Below are positions 16,514-26,485 of a DNA stretch of 39,489 bases, piece after piece. The translations under genes and the position numbers were made by a program. Below the pieces are notes generated by a model. That model ran no database searches, was not told the DNA's origin, and saw nothing but the letters and a program-made list of their open reading frames with translations. Source of the stretch: Rhodospirillaceae bacterium (GTDB taxonomy: Bacteria; Pseudomonadota; Alphaproteobacteria; UBA7887); assembly GCA_002728255.1 (NCBI GenBank), contig PBWV01000015.1, forward strand, positions 1-39,489. The letters run 5' to 3'. The first letter of the stretch is position 1. The number at the start of each line of letters is the position of its first letter.

Positions 16514-17926
16514 ATGGACGACGCGGTAAAAAAAGTATTTGAGATGATAAAAGATAATGATGTTGCTTTTGTGGACTTTAGATTCACTGATCCACGTGGG
16601 AAATGGCAGCATACGGCTCAAACGGTCAATACGGTAGAAGAGGAAGTATTCGAAGAAGGTATAATGTTTGATGGCTCATCTATCGCCGGATGGCGCGGAA
16701 TCCAAGAATCGGACATGACCTTAGTTCCTGATCCCACCACGGCCACCTTAGACCCATTTACCGCCCAACCATCTCTAGTGCTTTTTTGCGATGTTCGGGA
16801 ACCTGTTTCGGGTCAATCTTATAGCAGGGACCCTAGATCAACCGCGAAAAAAGCTGAAGCATATTTGCAATCATCTGGAGTTGGCGACACCGCCTTTTTT
16901 GGCCCTGAACCAGAGTTTTTTGTATTTGATGATGTTAGATGGAACGTATCAATGAACAATACCTTCTACCGCGTCGACTCTGATGAAGGGCCATATAACA
17001 CTGGCAATCAATTAGAGGGCGGGAATCCTGGGCACCGCCCAGGTATTAAGGGCGGATATTTTCCTGTCCCACCTGTCGATACCATGACGGACTTGCGAGC
17101 TGAAATGGTCAGCACCCTCATGGAATTGGGAGTAGAGATGGAAAAACACCATCATGAAGTTGCCCCATCCCAAAACGAGTTAGGCATAAAATTTGCTAGC
17201 TTGGTTAGGTGTGCAGACAACGTCCAATTGTATAAATATGTGGTTCACCAAGTAGCCCACTCCTATGGTAAAACAGCGACCTTTCTACCTAAGCCGATAA
17301 TAGACGACAACGGCTCAGGTATGCATGTCCACCAATCTATTTTCAAAGATGGCAAATCAAGCTTTGCTGGAAATGGATATGCTGATTTATCAGAAACAGC
17401 TCTGTACTATATTGGAGGGATTATAAAACATGCTCAGTCGATTAACGCTTTTACAAATCCCACTACAAATAGTTACAAGCGTTTAGTCCCGGGATTCGAG
17501 GCTCCGGTTCTTTTAGCATACTCTGCCCGCAACCGGTCGGCTAGTTGCCGTATTCCCTTTGCCTCTAGCCCAAACGGCAAACGCGTAGAGGTCCGTTTTC
17601 CTGACGCATCTTCTAATCCATACCTCGCGTTTACGTCCATGTTAATGGCTGGATTAGATGGCATTCAGAATAGAATCCATCCAGGAGAAGCGATGGATAA
17701 GAATCTGTACGACCTGCCTCCCGAGGAATTGGGAGATATCCCTACAGTTTGCGCGAGCCTCCGAGAAGCCGTGACGGCTCTCGATAAGGATCGAGAATTC
17801 CTTGTTAAAGGGGATGTGTTTACTGATGAGCAGATCTCTGCCTACATCGAATTGAAATGGGAGGAAATTTATCGATTTGAACATACTCCTCACCCTGTCG
17901 AGTTTGATATGTATTACAGTGTGTAA
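16514..17926 (+). CDS. glnA: Glutamine synthetase, type I
   Basis: A 470-residue type I glutamine synthetase (glutamate + NH3 + ATP to glutamine), dodecameric and cytoplasmic. Signature segments: [24 protein letters not shown], the metal site [12 protein letters not shown], the [12 protein letters not shown] loop, and the [11 protein letters not shown] nucleotide-binding region. Tyr399 in [10 protein letters not shown] is the adenylylation site used by GlnE, so the enzyme is probably covalently regulated. Length is standard. It starts 171 bp after glnB, with TGGAG upstream; glnBA co-transcription is the usual alphaproteobacterial arrangement, and the gap leaves room for a second promoter that I could not identify. 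Confidence 0.98.
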   Translation: MDDAVKKVFEMIKDNDVAFVDFRFTDPRGKWQHTAQTVNTVEEEVFEEGIMFDGSSIAGWRGIQESDMTLVPDPTTATLDPFTAQPSLVLFCDVREPVSGQSYSRDPRSTAKKAEAYLQSSGVGDTAFFGPEPEFFVFDDVRWNVSMNNTFYRVDSDEGPYNTGNQLEGGNPGHRPGIKGGYFPVPPVDTMTDLRAEMVSTLMELGVEMEKHHHEVAPSQNELGIKFASLVRCADNVQLYKYVVHQVAHSYGKTATFLPKPIIDDNGSGMHVHQSIFKDGKSSFAGNGYADLSETALYYIGGIIKHAQSINAFTNPTTNSYKRLVPGFEAPVLLAYSARNRSASCRIPFASSPNGKRVEVRFPDASSNPYLAFTSMLMAGLDGIQNRIHPGEAMDKNLYDLPPEELGDIPTVCASLREAVTALDKDREFLVKGDVFTDEQISAYIELKWEEIYRFEHTPHPVEFDMYYSV

Positions 17927-18200
17927 TTATTGGGTGATAATCGAGGTTCGTGAGAAAGAACTCAACTGAAGTCGAAAAAATGCGACCTATCGCGCTCCTA
18001 CGTAATATAGTGGCATCGCTACCTGTCTGACAAAGGAATTTACCCATAGTCATGCAAATGGGATAACCAACCGGCCGCGTCTCAAGTGAGGTTATTTTTT
18101 CAGCAGCCTTTGACTATTATCTAGATCTTGATCCTAATTTGATATTATTGTCTATATCTAGGCATATGGATAATTGATCCTCAAGTATAAGGCAATCACG

Positions 18201-20165
18201 ATGAGCACGCTTTTCGAATCCCAAAGGCCCCGCCACCCAAAAGAGTATACGGCAAAAGATATCGAGGTCCTTGAGGGCCTCGAGCCAGTCAGACGTCGCC
18301 CAGCCATGTATATCGGTGGAACTGATGATAGGGCCTTGCATCATCTGGTTGCCGAGTTATTGGACAACGCTATGGATGAAGGAGTAGCAGGGCATGCTTC
18401 CACTATAGAAATAGCTCTCCTCGAGGATGGGGGCATAAATGTTGTCGATAATGGACGCGGCATCCCGGTGGATAAGCATCCTAAACACAAAAAGAAATCG
18501 GCCTTAGAAGTAATTTTGACAACATTACACGCTGGCGGAAAATTTTCCAATAAGGTCTACTCTACTGCTGGAGGTCTCCACGGGGTGGGATTATCAGTTG
18601 TTAACGCGCTATCGGAGAAATTAGTCGTTGAAGTTGTTCGGGAAAAAGTATTGTGGCGTCAGGAATACCGCAAGGGAACACCAACCAGCCCCTTAAGAAA
18701 GGTGGAAAGCGCTAAGACTAAAAAGGGAACAAGTGTAACCTTTTATCCGGACAAAATGATTTTTCATGATAAAGCAAAATTTAACCCAACTCTTCTTTAC
18801 CAAATGGCTAACTCAAAGGCTTACCTTTGTAGTGGAATAGAAATACGCTGGAAGTGCCACGAAAAGTGGCTGCAGAAAGATAAAAGCGTCCCTCCCAAAC
18901 AAACCCTAAAATTCTCAGGAGGAATAAGGGACTACCTTCAATTAAAGACCCAAGGCACAAAAACGGTCACACCGGACGGCTTTTCTGGAGATATTCAAAC
19001 AAAAAATGGTGAGAAGTTGGAATGGGCGCTCTCATGGCTCCATGATACCAACCAACTATTTTTTAAATCTTATTGCAACACGATTCCTACCCCTGATGGC
19101 GGCAGTCATGAAAGTGGACTGAAGACCGCTTTACTTCGTGGACTAAAGTCCTACGGTGAGTTAGCCAAGGTAAAACGTGCAGCCCAACTCACTGCAGAGG
19201 ATATTTTTTCCCATATCTGCGGAGTACTCTCGGTGTTCATATCTGAACCCCAATTTCAAGGCCAGACCAAAGAAAAGCTGAACACACCGGAGGTCTCTAA
19301 ACTAGTTGAAGGAATCGTGAAGGACCACTTTGAACATTGGCTAACCAACGACCCTCAACTTGCGGATAAGTTATTGCAATTTGCGTTAGAGAATATGGAA
19401 CACCGCTTGCTCAAACGCAAGCAGAGAGAGGTGAAACGACAGACCGCGACCCGCAGGCTTCGCCTTCCTGGAAAGTTAGCAGATTGTGCCCAAACCGAGG
19501 CTGGTGGAACAGAAATATTTTTGGTAGAGGGTGACTCTGCGGGTGGGTCAGCCAAAGCTGCAAGAGAAAGAAAAACACAAGCGGTTTTTGCTTTGAGAGG
19601 TAAAATACTAAATGTAGCCAGTGCTACAAAAGAAAAATTGATGGCTAATAAAGAACTTTCTGATCTGACTCTTGCCTTAGGATGTGGCACAGGAGCCCAA
19701 TATAGCCCCCAGGACCTTCGCTATGAAAGAGTTGTAATAATGACCGATGCGGATGTAGATGGGGCCCATATTGCCGCCTTGCTGATGACTTTTTTTTGGA
19801 GGGAAATGCCTCAATTAATAACTGATGGTCATCTTTTCCTAGCACAGCCGCCACTCTATAGGTTAACCCGTGGAGGCAATATTGAATATGCACGAGACGA
19901 CAATCATCTCGAAGAAATCCAGAAAAGAAATGCCAAGGGTAAGACCGAAATCAGTCGTTTTAAGGGGCTAGGGGAAATGCCTCCAAAACAACTTAAAATA
20001 ACTACCATGGCTCCAGAGACCCGAACTTTGTTGCAAATAGTTGCCAGTCCAAGAAAGAAATCAATCGATAGTGCCACCGTTGAATCACTCATGGGGAGAA
20101 AACCAGAACTCAGGTTAAGTTTTCTTCAAGAAAACGCACCAATATTTGATAGTCTGGATATTTAA
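18201..20165 (+). CDS. parE: DNA topoisomerase IV subunit B
   Basis: A 654-residue type II topoisomerase ATPase subunit that pairs with ParC to decatenate chromosomes. Order: LEGLEPVRRRPAMYIGG, the GHKL ATP site ELLDNAMDEGVAGHAS, VDNGRGIPVDKHPK and GGLHGVGLSVVNALS; then the transducer domain; and a TOPRIM domain with EGDSAGGSAK and DADVDGAHI. The C-terminus ends with the RKPELRLSFLQENA tail. It has ParE rather than GyrB length, lacking the long insertion of proteobacterial GyrB. The start at 18201 has AAGG nine bases upstream and the standard N-terminus; a TTG nine codons earlier is less likely. Confidence 0.96.
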   Translation: MSTLFESQRPRHPKEYTAKDIEVLEGLEPVRRRPAMYIGGTDDRALHHLVAELLDNAMDEGVAGHASTIEIALLEDGGINVVDNGRGIPVDKHPKHKKKSALEVILTTLHAGGKFSNKVYSTAGGLHGVGLSVVNALSEKLVVEVVREKVLWRQEYRKGTPTSPLRKVESAKTKKGTSVTFYPDKMIFHDKAKFNPTLLYQMANSKAYLCSGIEIRWKCHEKWLQKDKSVPPKQTLKFSGGIRDYLQLKTQGTKTVTPDGFSGDIQTKNGEKLEWALSWLHDTNQLFFKSYCNTIPTPDGGSHESGLKTALLRGLKSYGELAKVKRAAQLTAEDIFSHICGVLSVFISEPQFQGQTKEKLNTPEVSKLVEGIVKDHFEHWLTNDPQLADKLLQFALENMEHRLLKRKQREVKRQTATRRLRLPGKLADCAQTEAGGTEIFLVEGDSAGGSAKAARERKTQAVFALRGKILNVASATKEKLMANKELSDLTLALGCGTGAQYSPQDLRYERVVIMTDADVDGAHIAALLMTFFWREMPQLITDGHLFLAQPPLYRLTRGGNIEYARDDNHLEEIQKRNAKGKTEISRFKGLGEMPPKQLKITTMAPETRTLLQIVASPRKKSIDSATVESLMGRKPELRLSFLQENAPIFDSLDI

Positions 20166-20172
20166 TACGAAA

Positions 20173-20188
20173 TAGCCTCGCTAGGCTA
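20173..20188 (+). terminator. Small hairpin after parE, possible weak terminator
   Basis: TAGCCT and AGGCTA form a perfect six-base stem around a four-base loop, 8 bp after the parE stop. It is followed by ATTTAATG rather than a clean T-run, so it is at best a weak intrinsic terminator or an RNA-stabilising hairpin. Confidence 0.25.
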
Positions 20189-20346
20189 ATTTAATGTATG
20201 TTCACCTTATCAAAATTCGGCAAATCTGCGTTCCTCATTGACATCTGCAACGCCTAACGCTATATGCGTGAGACACCCCAACAATGGAGCCAAGGTATCT
20301 CAACATTTGTTTGTCGTCTACGATCTCTAGTTGATCAGCGATTAAT

Positions 20347-21708
20347 ATGTCTTTCAATAATCTAGGCTTGGGCGCAAATATCCTAAATGCTATTAAGGAT
20401 GCAGGATATACGGAGCCTACCCCTATTCAATCACAGGCAATTCCCGCCGTCTTAAACGGCACCGACGTCTTGGGTTGCGCTCAGACTGGCACTGGCAAGA
20501 CAGCTTCATTCACTTTACCCATAATAGAGCGTCTTTCGAAGGGCCGCGGCCGAGCGCGCATGCCACGATCTCTTATTCTTACGCCAACTCGGGAATTAGC
20601 AACACAGATCTCCGAAAATTTTGTCACCTATGGTAAATACGAAAAATTAAGCATGGCACTTCTAATTGGAGGCGTCTCTGCTGAAGAACAACAGAAGAGG
20701 TTAACCAGAGGAGTAGATGTTCTTATTGCTACCCCTGGACGACTTCTAGACCTCTTTGATCGCGGATCTCTCTTACTAAATGATGTAAAATTTCTAGTTA
20801 TCGATGAAGCAGATAGAATGTTGGACATGGGTTTTATTCCTGATGTAGAAAAAATCGTTGGCTGCCTTCCCAAAGAACGACAAACCATGATGTTCTCAGC
20901 AACAATGCCCGACGAAATTCGAAAATTAACTAAAACTTTCTTGACTAATCCAACTGAAATTACTGTTGCACCCCCGGCAACTATTGCGTCAACAGTCACA
21001 GAATCTCTTATCGAGGTTACTCCTCGCTCTAAAAATAAAGCTCTCAGGGAACTTTTAAAACGGGAAGGTTTGCTAAACGCCCTTATTTTTTGCAATAGAA
21101 AAAAGGATGTGGATGTCCTAAATCGATCGCTTAGGAGATATGGGTTTCTTAGTGCACCTCTTCACGGAGATATGGCTCAAAGCGCAAGAGAAACAACTCT
21201 ACAAAAGTTCAAAACTGGTGATATCAAATTATTAGTAGCTACAGACGTTGCCGGGAGGGGAATTGATGTAGAAAGTCTTACTCATGTATTTAACTATGAC
21301 GTTCCCCTTCATGCAGAGGACTATGTCCACCGAATAGGAAGAACCGGGAGGGCTGGCAAACATGGTTTCGCATTCATGTTAGTCTGCCCGGAGGATTCAC
21401 GATATGTAGAAGCAATCAATAAACTGATAGGACATGAAATCAGAAGTGAATCAAAAGCAACGCAACAAAAAATAAATAAGCCACAATCAACCACCAGACA
21501 AGGGAAAGCGAACAGTGTGACTGGGTCTTCCTTGACGTCTCAACCGAAAACAGTGCCGCGGCCGAAAATTGGAAAAGCGACACCATCCGAGCCTGAACCC
21601 AGAAACGTTCGACCATCCCCGAGTAACCTAAGGGACAACAGTATTTCTGAAACCAAATGGGGTGGTCCAGTGCCAGCATTCTTACTCAAAAAGACCTTAA
21701 TTCCATAA
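20347..21708 (+). CDS. DEAD-box ATP-dependent RNA helicase, RhlE-like
   Basis: A 453-residue RNA helicase that remodels RNA or ribosome-assembly intermediates. All family motifs are present: Q motif GYTEPTPIQSQAIP, Walker A AQTGTGKT (residues 45-52), PTRELATQI, TPGRLLD, VIDEADRMLDMGF (DEAD), FSATMP (SAT), and the second-domain motifs TDVAGRGID and HRIGRTGRAG. After about residue 375 the tail is low-complexity and rich in Gln, Ser, Pro, Lys and Arg, probably disordered. RhlE-type order is suggested by overall similarity, not by a decisive motif. Such helicases are often induced by cold. The gene is preceded by a 181-bp gap with no evident regulatory element and followed after 27 bp by pyrC. 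Confidence 0.93.
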   Translation: MSFNNLGLGANILNAIKDAGYTEPTPIQSQAIPAVLNGTDVLGCAQTGTGKTASFTLPIIERLSKGRGRARMPRSLILTPTRELATQISENFVTYGKYEKLSMALLIGGVSAEEQQKRLTRGVDVLIATPGRLLDLFDRGSLLLNDVKFLVIDEADRMLDMGFIPDVEKIVGCLPKERQTMMFSATMPDEIRKLTKTFLTNPTEITVAPPATIASTVTESLIEVTPRSKNKALRELLKREGLLNALIFCNRKKDVDVLNRSLRRYGFLSAPLHGDMAQSARETTLQKFKTGDIKLLVATDVAGRGIDVESLTHVFNYDVPLHAEDYVHRIGRTGRAGKHGFAFMLVCPEDSRYVEAINKLIGHEIRSESKATQQKINKPQSTTRQGKANSVTGSSLTSQPKTVPRPKIGKATPSEPEPRNVRPSPSNLRDNSISETKWGGPVPAFLLKKTLIP

Positions 21709-21735
21709 AACTAAACTTAGAAGTGGGCTTTTCCA

Positions 21736-23076
21736 ATGTCAGATAATGACGATAAAAACCAAAAATTTGATCTTCTTATAAAAGGGGGAATAGTTGCGAC
21801 CCCGGATATAGTGGAGGAGTGTGATGTCGGTATAAAGGACGGAAAGATTGCATCCCTAGGCACCCTGCCCAATACAAATTGCGCAGATTTAATTGATGCA
21901 AAAGGGCTCCATATACTGCCCGGCATTATCGACAGTCAGGTGCACTTTAGAGAGCCTGGCAACGAACACAAAGAAGATATGGAAAGTGGAAGCAGGGCTG
22001 CAATACTCGGCGGGGTAACCACTGTTTTTGAAATGCCTAACACCTCTCCCCCAACCACAACAGAATCTGCCTTTCAAGATAAATTGGACCGGGCTCAGAA
22101 CCGATACCACTGCGATTACGGATTTTTTGTAGGAGCGTGCCCAGAAAATATTGAATCACTACCTTCACTTGAACAGATGCCCGGATGTTCTGGTGTAAAA
22201 ATATTTATGGGATCTTCCACAGGTTCGTTACTCATACCTAATGACGAGCTGTTATTACAAGTTCTGCAATCAGGCGTTCGAAGGGCTGCAGTACATTCTG
22301 AAGATGAGGAGCGTTTGAACGCTCGCATGGGTATAAGAGACTCGGGAGGCGGGGTTGAACTTCATCCAATTTGGCGAGATGAAGAAACTGCCATCCGTTC
22401 TACAAAGCGCCTTCTGGCCCTAGCAAAATCTACTAACCGACGCGTTCATGTACTACACATAACAACAAAGGAAGAAATTGACCTTCTTGAACAGGCTAAA
22501 GACTTTGCAACAGTAGAATGCACCCCCCAACACCTCACGCTATCCGCCCCCGAGTGCTACGAACGTTTGGGAACTTATGCTCAAATGAATCCTCCGATTC
22601 GAAACCAAGAACATCAACAAGGGCTCTGGCGTGGCATAGCTGACGGAATAGTTAATGCAATTGGCTCAGATCACGCTCCTCACACCCATGAAGAAAAATC
22701 CTTAGACTATCCCAAAACACCTTCTGGCATGCCCGGGGTACAGACCTTATTGCCAATAATGCTAGATCACATGAATTCCGGACGCCTCACCTTGCAACGT
22801 CTTATAGATTTAACAAGCGCCGGCCCTGCCCGCCTTTATGGTTTGCTCAATAAAGGTTTTATCCACACAGGATTTGATGCGGACCTTACTTTGGTAGACC
22901 TGAAAGCCAAACGGACAATTTCCCGTGACTGGCTCGCGAGTAAATGTGACTGGAGCCCCTTTTTAGATAAAGAAGTTACTGGCTGGCCAGTTACTACTAT
23001 TCTTCGAGGGAATCCGGTCGTTAGAGATTGCAAAGTAGTTGGCTCCCAAACTGGGAAAGCCGTTAGCTTTAACTAA
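21736..23076 (+). CDS. pyrC: Dihydroorotase
   Basis: A 446-residue zinc amidohydrolase that cyclises carbamoyl-aspartate to dihydroorotate in pyrimidine synthesis. Metal and substrate motifs are visible in order: IDSQVHFREPG (HxH-type start), MPNTSP, GVKIFMGSSTG with the carbamylated Lys, AVHSEDE, VLHITT, and GSDHAPHT with the catalytic Asp. This is the long form with HFREPG, of the class I/multifunctional type, and all residues are intact, so it is likely active rather than an inactive PyrC-prime. It lies 27 bp after the helicase gene; co-transcription is possible but functionally unrelated. A single-gene pyr locus is normal in Proteobacteria. Confidence 0.94.
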   Translation: MSDNDDKNQKFDLLIKGGIVATPDIVEECDVGIKDGKIASLGTLPNTNCADLIDAKGLHILPGIIDSQVHFREPGNEHKEDMESGSRAAILGGVTTVFEMPNTSPPTTTESAFQDKLDRAQNRYHCDYGFFVGACPENIESLPSLEQMPGCSGVKIFMGSSTGSLLIPNDELLLQVLQSGVRRAAVHSEDEERLNARMGIRDSGGGVELHPIWRDEETAIRSTKRLLALAKSTNRRVHVLHITTKEEIDLLEQAKDFATVECTPQHLTLSAPECYERLGTYAQMNPPIRNQEHQQGLWRGIADGIVNAIGSDHAPHTHEEKSLDYPKTPSGMPGVQTLLPIMLDHMNSGRLTLQRLIDLTSAGPARLYGLLNKGFIHTGFDADLTLVDLKAKRTISRDWLASKCDWSPFLDKEVTGWPVTTILRGNPVVRDCKVVGSQTGKAVSFN

Positions 23077-23227
23077 AATCTTGAGCTATGCCCTGTATGG
23101 GTAAATCGCCAACCTACGTATTTTTATTAATTTTAAGCACTATGGAACCTAATTATTGTTATTGGTAAATAAAACAGCCAAAACATATACTAAGTAGATT
23201 AGTGGCAATATTTTTGGAGCGTTAGAA

Positions 23228-24442
23228 ATGCCTGTTTCAGCGAAGAATAGAACGTCAAACAATCAATTGGCTCCAAGGTTCGATTGGGCAGATCCCTTCT
23301 CAATTAATGACCAATTAAGCCAAGATGAACGACTTATTCGGGACACGACTAAATCATTTGCAAAAGACCGATTAATGCCAGAAGTTTTGCAAGGCAATCG
23401 TGAACAAACCTTTGATCGCCAAATAATGGAAGAAATGGGCCAACTGGGAATTCTGGGTTGCACTATTCATGGATATGGATGTGCTGGCACTAGTTCCGTG
23501 GCATACGGATTGATAGCGAGAGAAATTGAATACGTTGATTCTGCCTACAGGTCCTGTCTAAGCGTTCAGTCTAGCTTGGTTATGTGGCCGATTTACTCTT
23601 ATGGAACAGAGGAACAAAAATTAAAATATCTACCACCACTCGCCTCGGGAAAAATGATCGGCTCCTTTGGTCTTACTGAACCGGATCACGGATCCGATCC
23701 CGGTAGTATGAATACCCGCGCTAAGAAAGTTGCCGATGGCTTTGTACTAAATGGTACCAAAACCTGGATAACTAATAGTCCCATAGCCGATATCATGGTT
23801 GTTTGGGCTAAAGATGACGAAGGAAATATCCGAGGATACATTGTAGAGAGATCCTTTGAAGGATTAAACACTCCAAAGTTAGACGGAAAATTTTCGCTTC
23901 GTGCCGCTCCCACTGGACAAATCATACTAGAAGACGTCTTTGTCCCCGAAGCCAACGTCTTTCCAGATATCCGCGGACTCAAAGGACCTTTTGGATGCCT
24001 CAACAACGCCCGTTATGGGATAGGTTGGGGCGCCCTCGGGGCGGCTGAATTTTGTTGGCATGCAGCACGACAATATACCCTAGACCGCAATCAATTTGGC
24101 CGACCTTTAGCGGCAAACCAGTTGATTCAAAAAAAACTAGCTGACATGCAAACGGAGATATCCCTTGGCCTACAGGCCTGCCTTCGAGTAGGACGATTGA
24201 AGGATGAGAATCTCGCGACGCCTGAAATGATCTCCATTATTAAACGAAATTCTGCTGGGAAGGCACTGGAAATTGCTCGAAATGCCCGGGACATGCATGG
24301 TGGAAATGGAATATCTGATGAATATCACGTTATTAGGCATGTGATGAATCTCGAAGCGGTAAATACCTATGAAGGTACTCATGACGTGCATGCTCTAATT
24401 CTTGGAAGAGCTCAGACTGGACTACAAGCTTTTAGTGGATAA
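23228..24442 (+). CDS. gcdH: Glutaryl-CoA dehydrogenase
   Basis: A 404-residue flavoenzyme that oxidatively decarboxylates glutaryl-CoA to crotonyl-CoA, in lysine and tryptophan degradation. Distinguishing segments are [57 protein letters not shown], and the active-site region [17 protein letters not shown], whose Glu is the catalytic base. The YRS and EGTHDVH strings separate it from ordinary short-chain dehydrogenases. GGAG lies nine bases before the ATG. Family members often sit beside a class III CoA-transferase; here one occurs at 30115, about 6 kb away on the same strand, with unrelated genes between. Confidence 0.95.
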   Translation: MPVSAKNRTSNNQLAPRFDWADPFSINDQLSQDERLIRDTTKSFAKDRLMPEVLQGNREQTFDRQIMEEMGQLGILGCTIHGYGCAGTSSVAYGLIAREIEYVDSAYRSCLSVQSSLVMWPIYSYGTEEQKLKYLPPLASGKMIGSFGLTEPDHGSDPGSMNTRAKKVADGFVLNGTKTWITNSPIADIMVVWAKDDEGNIRGYIVERSFEGLNTPKLDGKFSLRAAPTGQIILEDVFVPEANVFPDIRGLKGPFGCLNNARYGIGWGALGAAEFCWHAARQYTLDRNQFGRPLAANQLIQKKLADMQTEISLGLQACLRVGRLKDENLATPEMISIIKRNSAGKALEIARNARDMHGGNGISDEYHVIRHVMNLEAVNTYEGTHDVHALILGRAQTGLQAFSG

Positions 24443-24482
24443 TTTTCTAAAACCACAGCCGTTAAGGCTTTCTATGCAAATC

Positions 24483-25379
24483 CTACTTTGAAAATGCCTT
24501 TTGCTGAATCAAATTAATGATTGCTGAATAGTCTAAATGGCCACTACCACCCTTTTCAAACTCCGTGTACATGGTCGACGCAAGAATTCCCAAATCGGTT
24601 TGCAAATCTACTGACTTTGCTGCCGATTCAGCTAGCCTAAGATCTTTAGCCATCATTGCCACGGCAAAACCAGGGGAAAATGATCGATTGGCTGCCGAAG
24701 TCTCTACTATTCCCGCTATCGGCAAATGATTGCGCAATGCCCAACAATCACCTGTAGCAGAGGACATGATATCAAAAAGTATCTTAGGGTCTAATCCAAG
24801 CCGATCCGCTAATGTAAAAGATTCAGAAATTCCTATCATAGAAACGCCAAGCAACATATTATTACAAACTTTTGCCGCTTGTCCCATACCACTTGCACCA
24901 GCGTGCACAATGTTTTTGCCCATAACTTGCAAAACCGGCATCACCTTTTCAAGCGCAATTCCTTCGCCTCCGACCATAAAAGTTAGCGAACCGGATTCTG
25001 CCCCTGAGACACCCCCGGAAACCGGCGCATCCAGCATATCCAGATTTCTGCTTTTCGCTTCATCGGCAAGAGTACGGCTTGTATTCACATCAATTGTTGA
25101 GCAATCAACCAAAATAGTAGACTGGGAAACCCGATCAAGAATGCCTTCCTTCCCAATATATACCTCAGCCACGTGATCGTCCGCCGGCAGCATAGTAATT
25201 ATGATATTTTCTGCCTTAGAAAATTCATTCATAGTTGAGGCCACTCGTAACCCCCGTTTCTGCCCTAACAAACATGCCTGTTCCGATTTATCAAAAGCTG
25301 TGACCTCGTAACCAAAACGAGCTAAGTTGAATGCCATGGGCAATCCCATATTACCAATACCAATAAATCCAATTTTCAT
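24483..25379 (-). CDS. mmsB: 3-Hydroxyisobutyrate dehydrogenase
   Basis: A 298-residue NAD-dependent dehydrogenase that oxidises 3-hydroxyisobutyrate to methylmalonate semialdehyde in valine breakdown. The Rossmann motif is GFIGIGNMGLPMA, followed by DCSTIDVNTSR, DAPVSGGVSGAESG (substrate-binding block) and GMGQAAKVCNNML, whose Lys is the catalytic residue of the family. The start at 25379 is chosen because AGAGAG lies about 8 nt before it; a longer open frame adds eight residues with no family match. It is the last gene of the valine operon, 38 bp after the hydrolase, and all three steps are in reaction order 2-4 of the pathway. Confidence 0.93.
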   Translation of the reverse strand: MKIGFIGIGNMGLPMAFNLARFGYEVTAFDKSEQACLLGQKRGLRVASTMNEFSKAENIIITMLPADDHVAEVYIGKEGILDRVSQSTILVDCSTIDVNTSRTLADEAKSRNLDMLDAPVSGGVSGAESGSLTFMVGGEGIALEKVMPVLQVMGKNIVHAGASGMGQAAKVCNNMLLGVSMIGISESFTLADRLGLDPKILFDIMSSATGDCWALRNHLPIAGIVETSAANRSFSPGFAVAMMAKDLRLAESAAKSVDLQTDLGILASTMYTEFEKGGSGHLDYSAIINLIQQKAFSK

Positions 25380-25417
25380 TGTCATCTCTCTATAAACGAA
25401 CATTGATCATTTTTAGA

Positions 25418-26485
25418 TTAGGAAAAATTTAAATCCCCATCACTTAAAGGCTGGAAAAACTTCTCCACCTCCTCATCCTCTATCTCATTGAGCCTCAGTG
25501 GTCGCCAATCGGGTCTGAAGTCCTTATCCACAAGCATAGCCCGCACGCCCTCATAAAAGTCGTGCTCCTTCATGAATCGTAATGCAAGCCTCAGTTCCAT
25601 GATCATGCAATTGTCAAAATCGAGTGTTCTTCCTTCGGTCAATTGGCGCAAGGTCACCTTCAGGCTTCGTGGGCATTTTCTCCGCAAAGAGTCCAATATA
25701 TGCTCCGCCCACTCACTACCGGCCTGTTCCAACGCGGTAAAAATATCCTCCACAGAATTTTTAGAAAAACATTGTTTAATTACTTCTTCGTGTTCTGTAA
25801 CAAGATCTCCTTTCTCTTTTAAGGAAAATTTTTCAAGTAAATCACAGATATATTCTTTGTTTCCCTCACCTGACGGCAGTGCTCGTAACCCTAGCAAAAC
25901 CGCATCGATATTTTTCGAATGAATATAATGGCTTGCAATTCCAAGCTCCAACATATCCCGTCCATTTAGACGGGCCCCAGTCAACCCAAGAAAGGTCCCG
26001 ATTTCAGATGGAAGTCTAGAAAGAAAATAACTTGCACCAACATCAGGAAAATACCCAATGCCAGTTTCAGGCATTGCAAATATTGTTCTTTCGGTTGCAA
26101 TTTGAAACCTTCCATGGACTGACAATCCAACTCCGCCACCCATCGTGATTCCGTCTACAATTGCAATCCATGGCTTTTCCAATTTATGAATATTTCTATT
26201 CAGAAGAAATTCCGTGCTAAAGAACTCTCGGCAATATGCTAGCTCCCCACGCCTGGCACTTTCCGCTAGGCGTTTAATATCGCCTCCCGCACAAAAAGAT
26301 TTCTCTCCCCTCCCCTGAACTACAATACCTCCAATTTTTGGGTTTTCATTCCACTCATTCAACTTCTCTTGGATTTCCTTCACCATACCAAGGTTCAACG
26401 CGTTCAGAAACTCCGGTCTGTTCAATACAATTCTTCCTAAGCTCCCTATCTGCGAAAACACTACTTCACTAGGAGTTTTAGACAT
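25418..26485 (-). CDS. 3-Hydroxyisobutyryl-CoA hydrolase
   Basis: A 355-residue crotonase-fold thioesterase that frees 3-hydroxyisobutyrate from its CoA ester in valine degradation. Typical family pieces are LNRPEFLNALNLGMV, SFCAGGDIKRL, GITMGGGVGLSVHGRF, and MPETGIGYFPDVGASYFLSR, where the Glu and Asp fit the catalytic acids of HIBCH. The C-terminal ECH_2 part ends with a conserved EGVRAMLVDKDFRPDWRP, which distinguishes it from normal enoyl-CoA hydratases. Length is as expected. The ATG overlaps the stop of the upstream isobutyryl-CoA dehydrogenase by 8 nt, implying coupled translation. Confidence 0.95.
   Translation of the reverse strand: MSKTPSEVVFSQIGSLGRIVLNRPEFLNALNLGMVKEIQEKLNEWNENPKIGGIVVQGRGEKSFCAGGDIKRLAESARRGELAYCREFFSTEFLLNRNIHKLEKPWIAIVDGITMGGGVGLSVHGRFQIATERTIFAMPETGIGYFPDVGASYFLSRLPSEIGTFLGLTGARLNGRDMLELGIASHYIHSKNIDAVLLGLRALPSGEGNKEYICDLLEKFSLKEKGDLVTEHEEVIKQCFSKNSVEDIFTALEQAGSEWAEHILDSLRRKCPRSLKVTLRQLTEGRTLDFDNCMIMELRLALRFMKEHDFYEGVRAMLVDKDFRPDWRPLRLNEIEDEEVEKFFQPLSDGDLNFS

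Noticed and set aside
20628-21095. A 155-codon minus-strand frame inside the DEAD-box helicase
   Set aside because: Antisense shadow of conserved helicase motifs, no ribosome site, no recognisable protein.
24443-24482. AGCC-GTTAA-GGCT hairpin between the convergent gcdH and mmsB genes as a terminator
   Set aside because: Only four base pairs and a poor T-tract; too weak to call.
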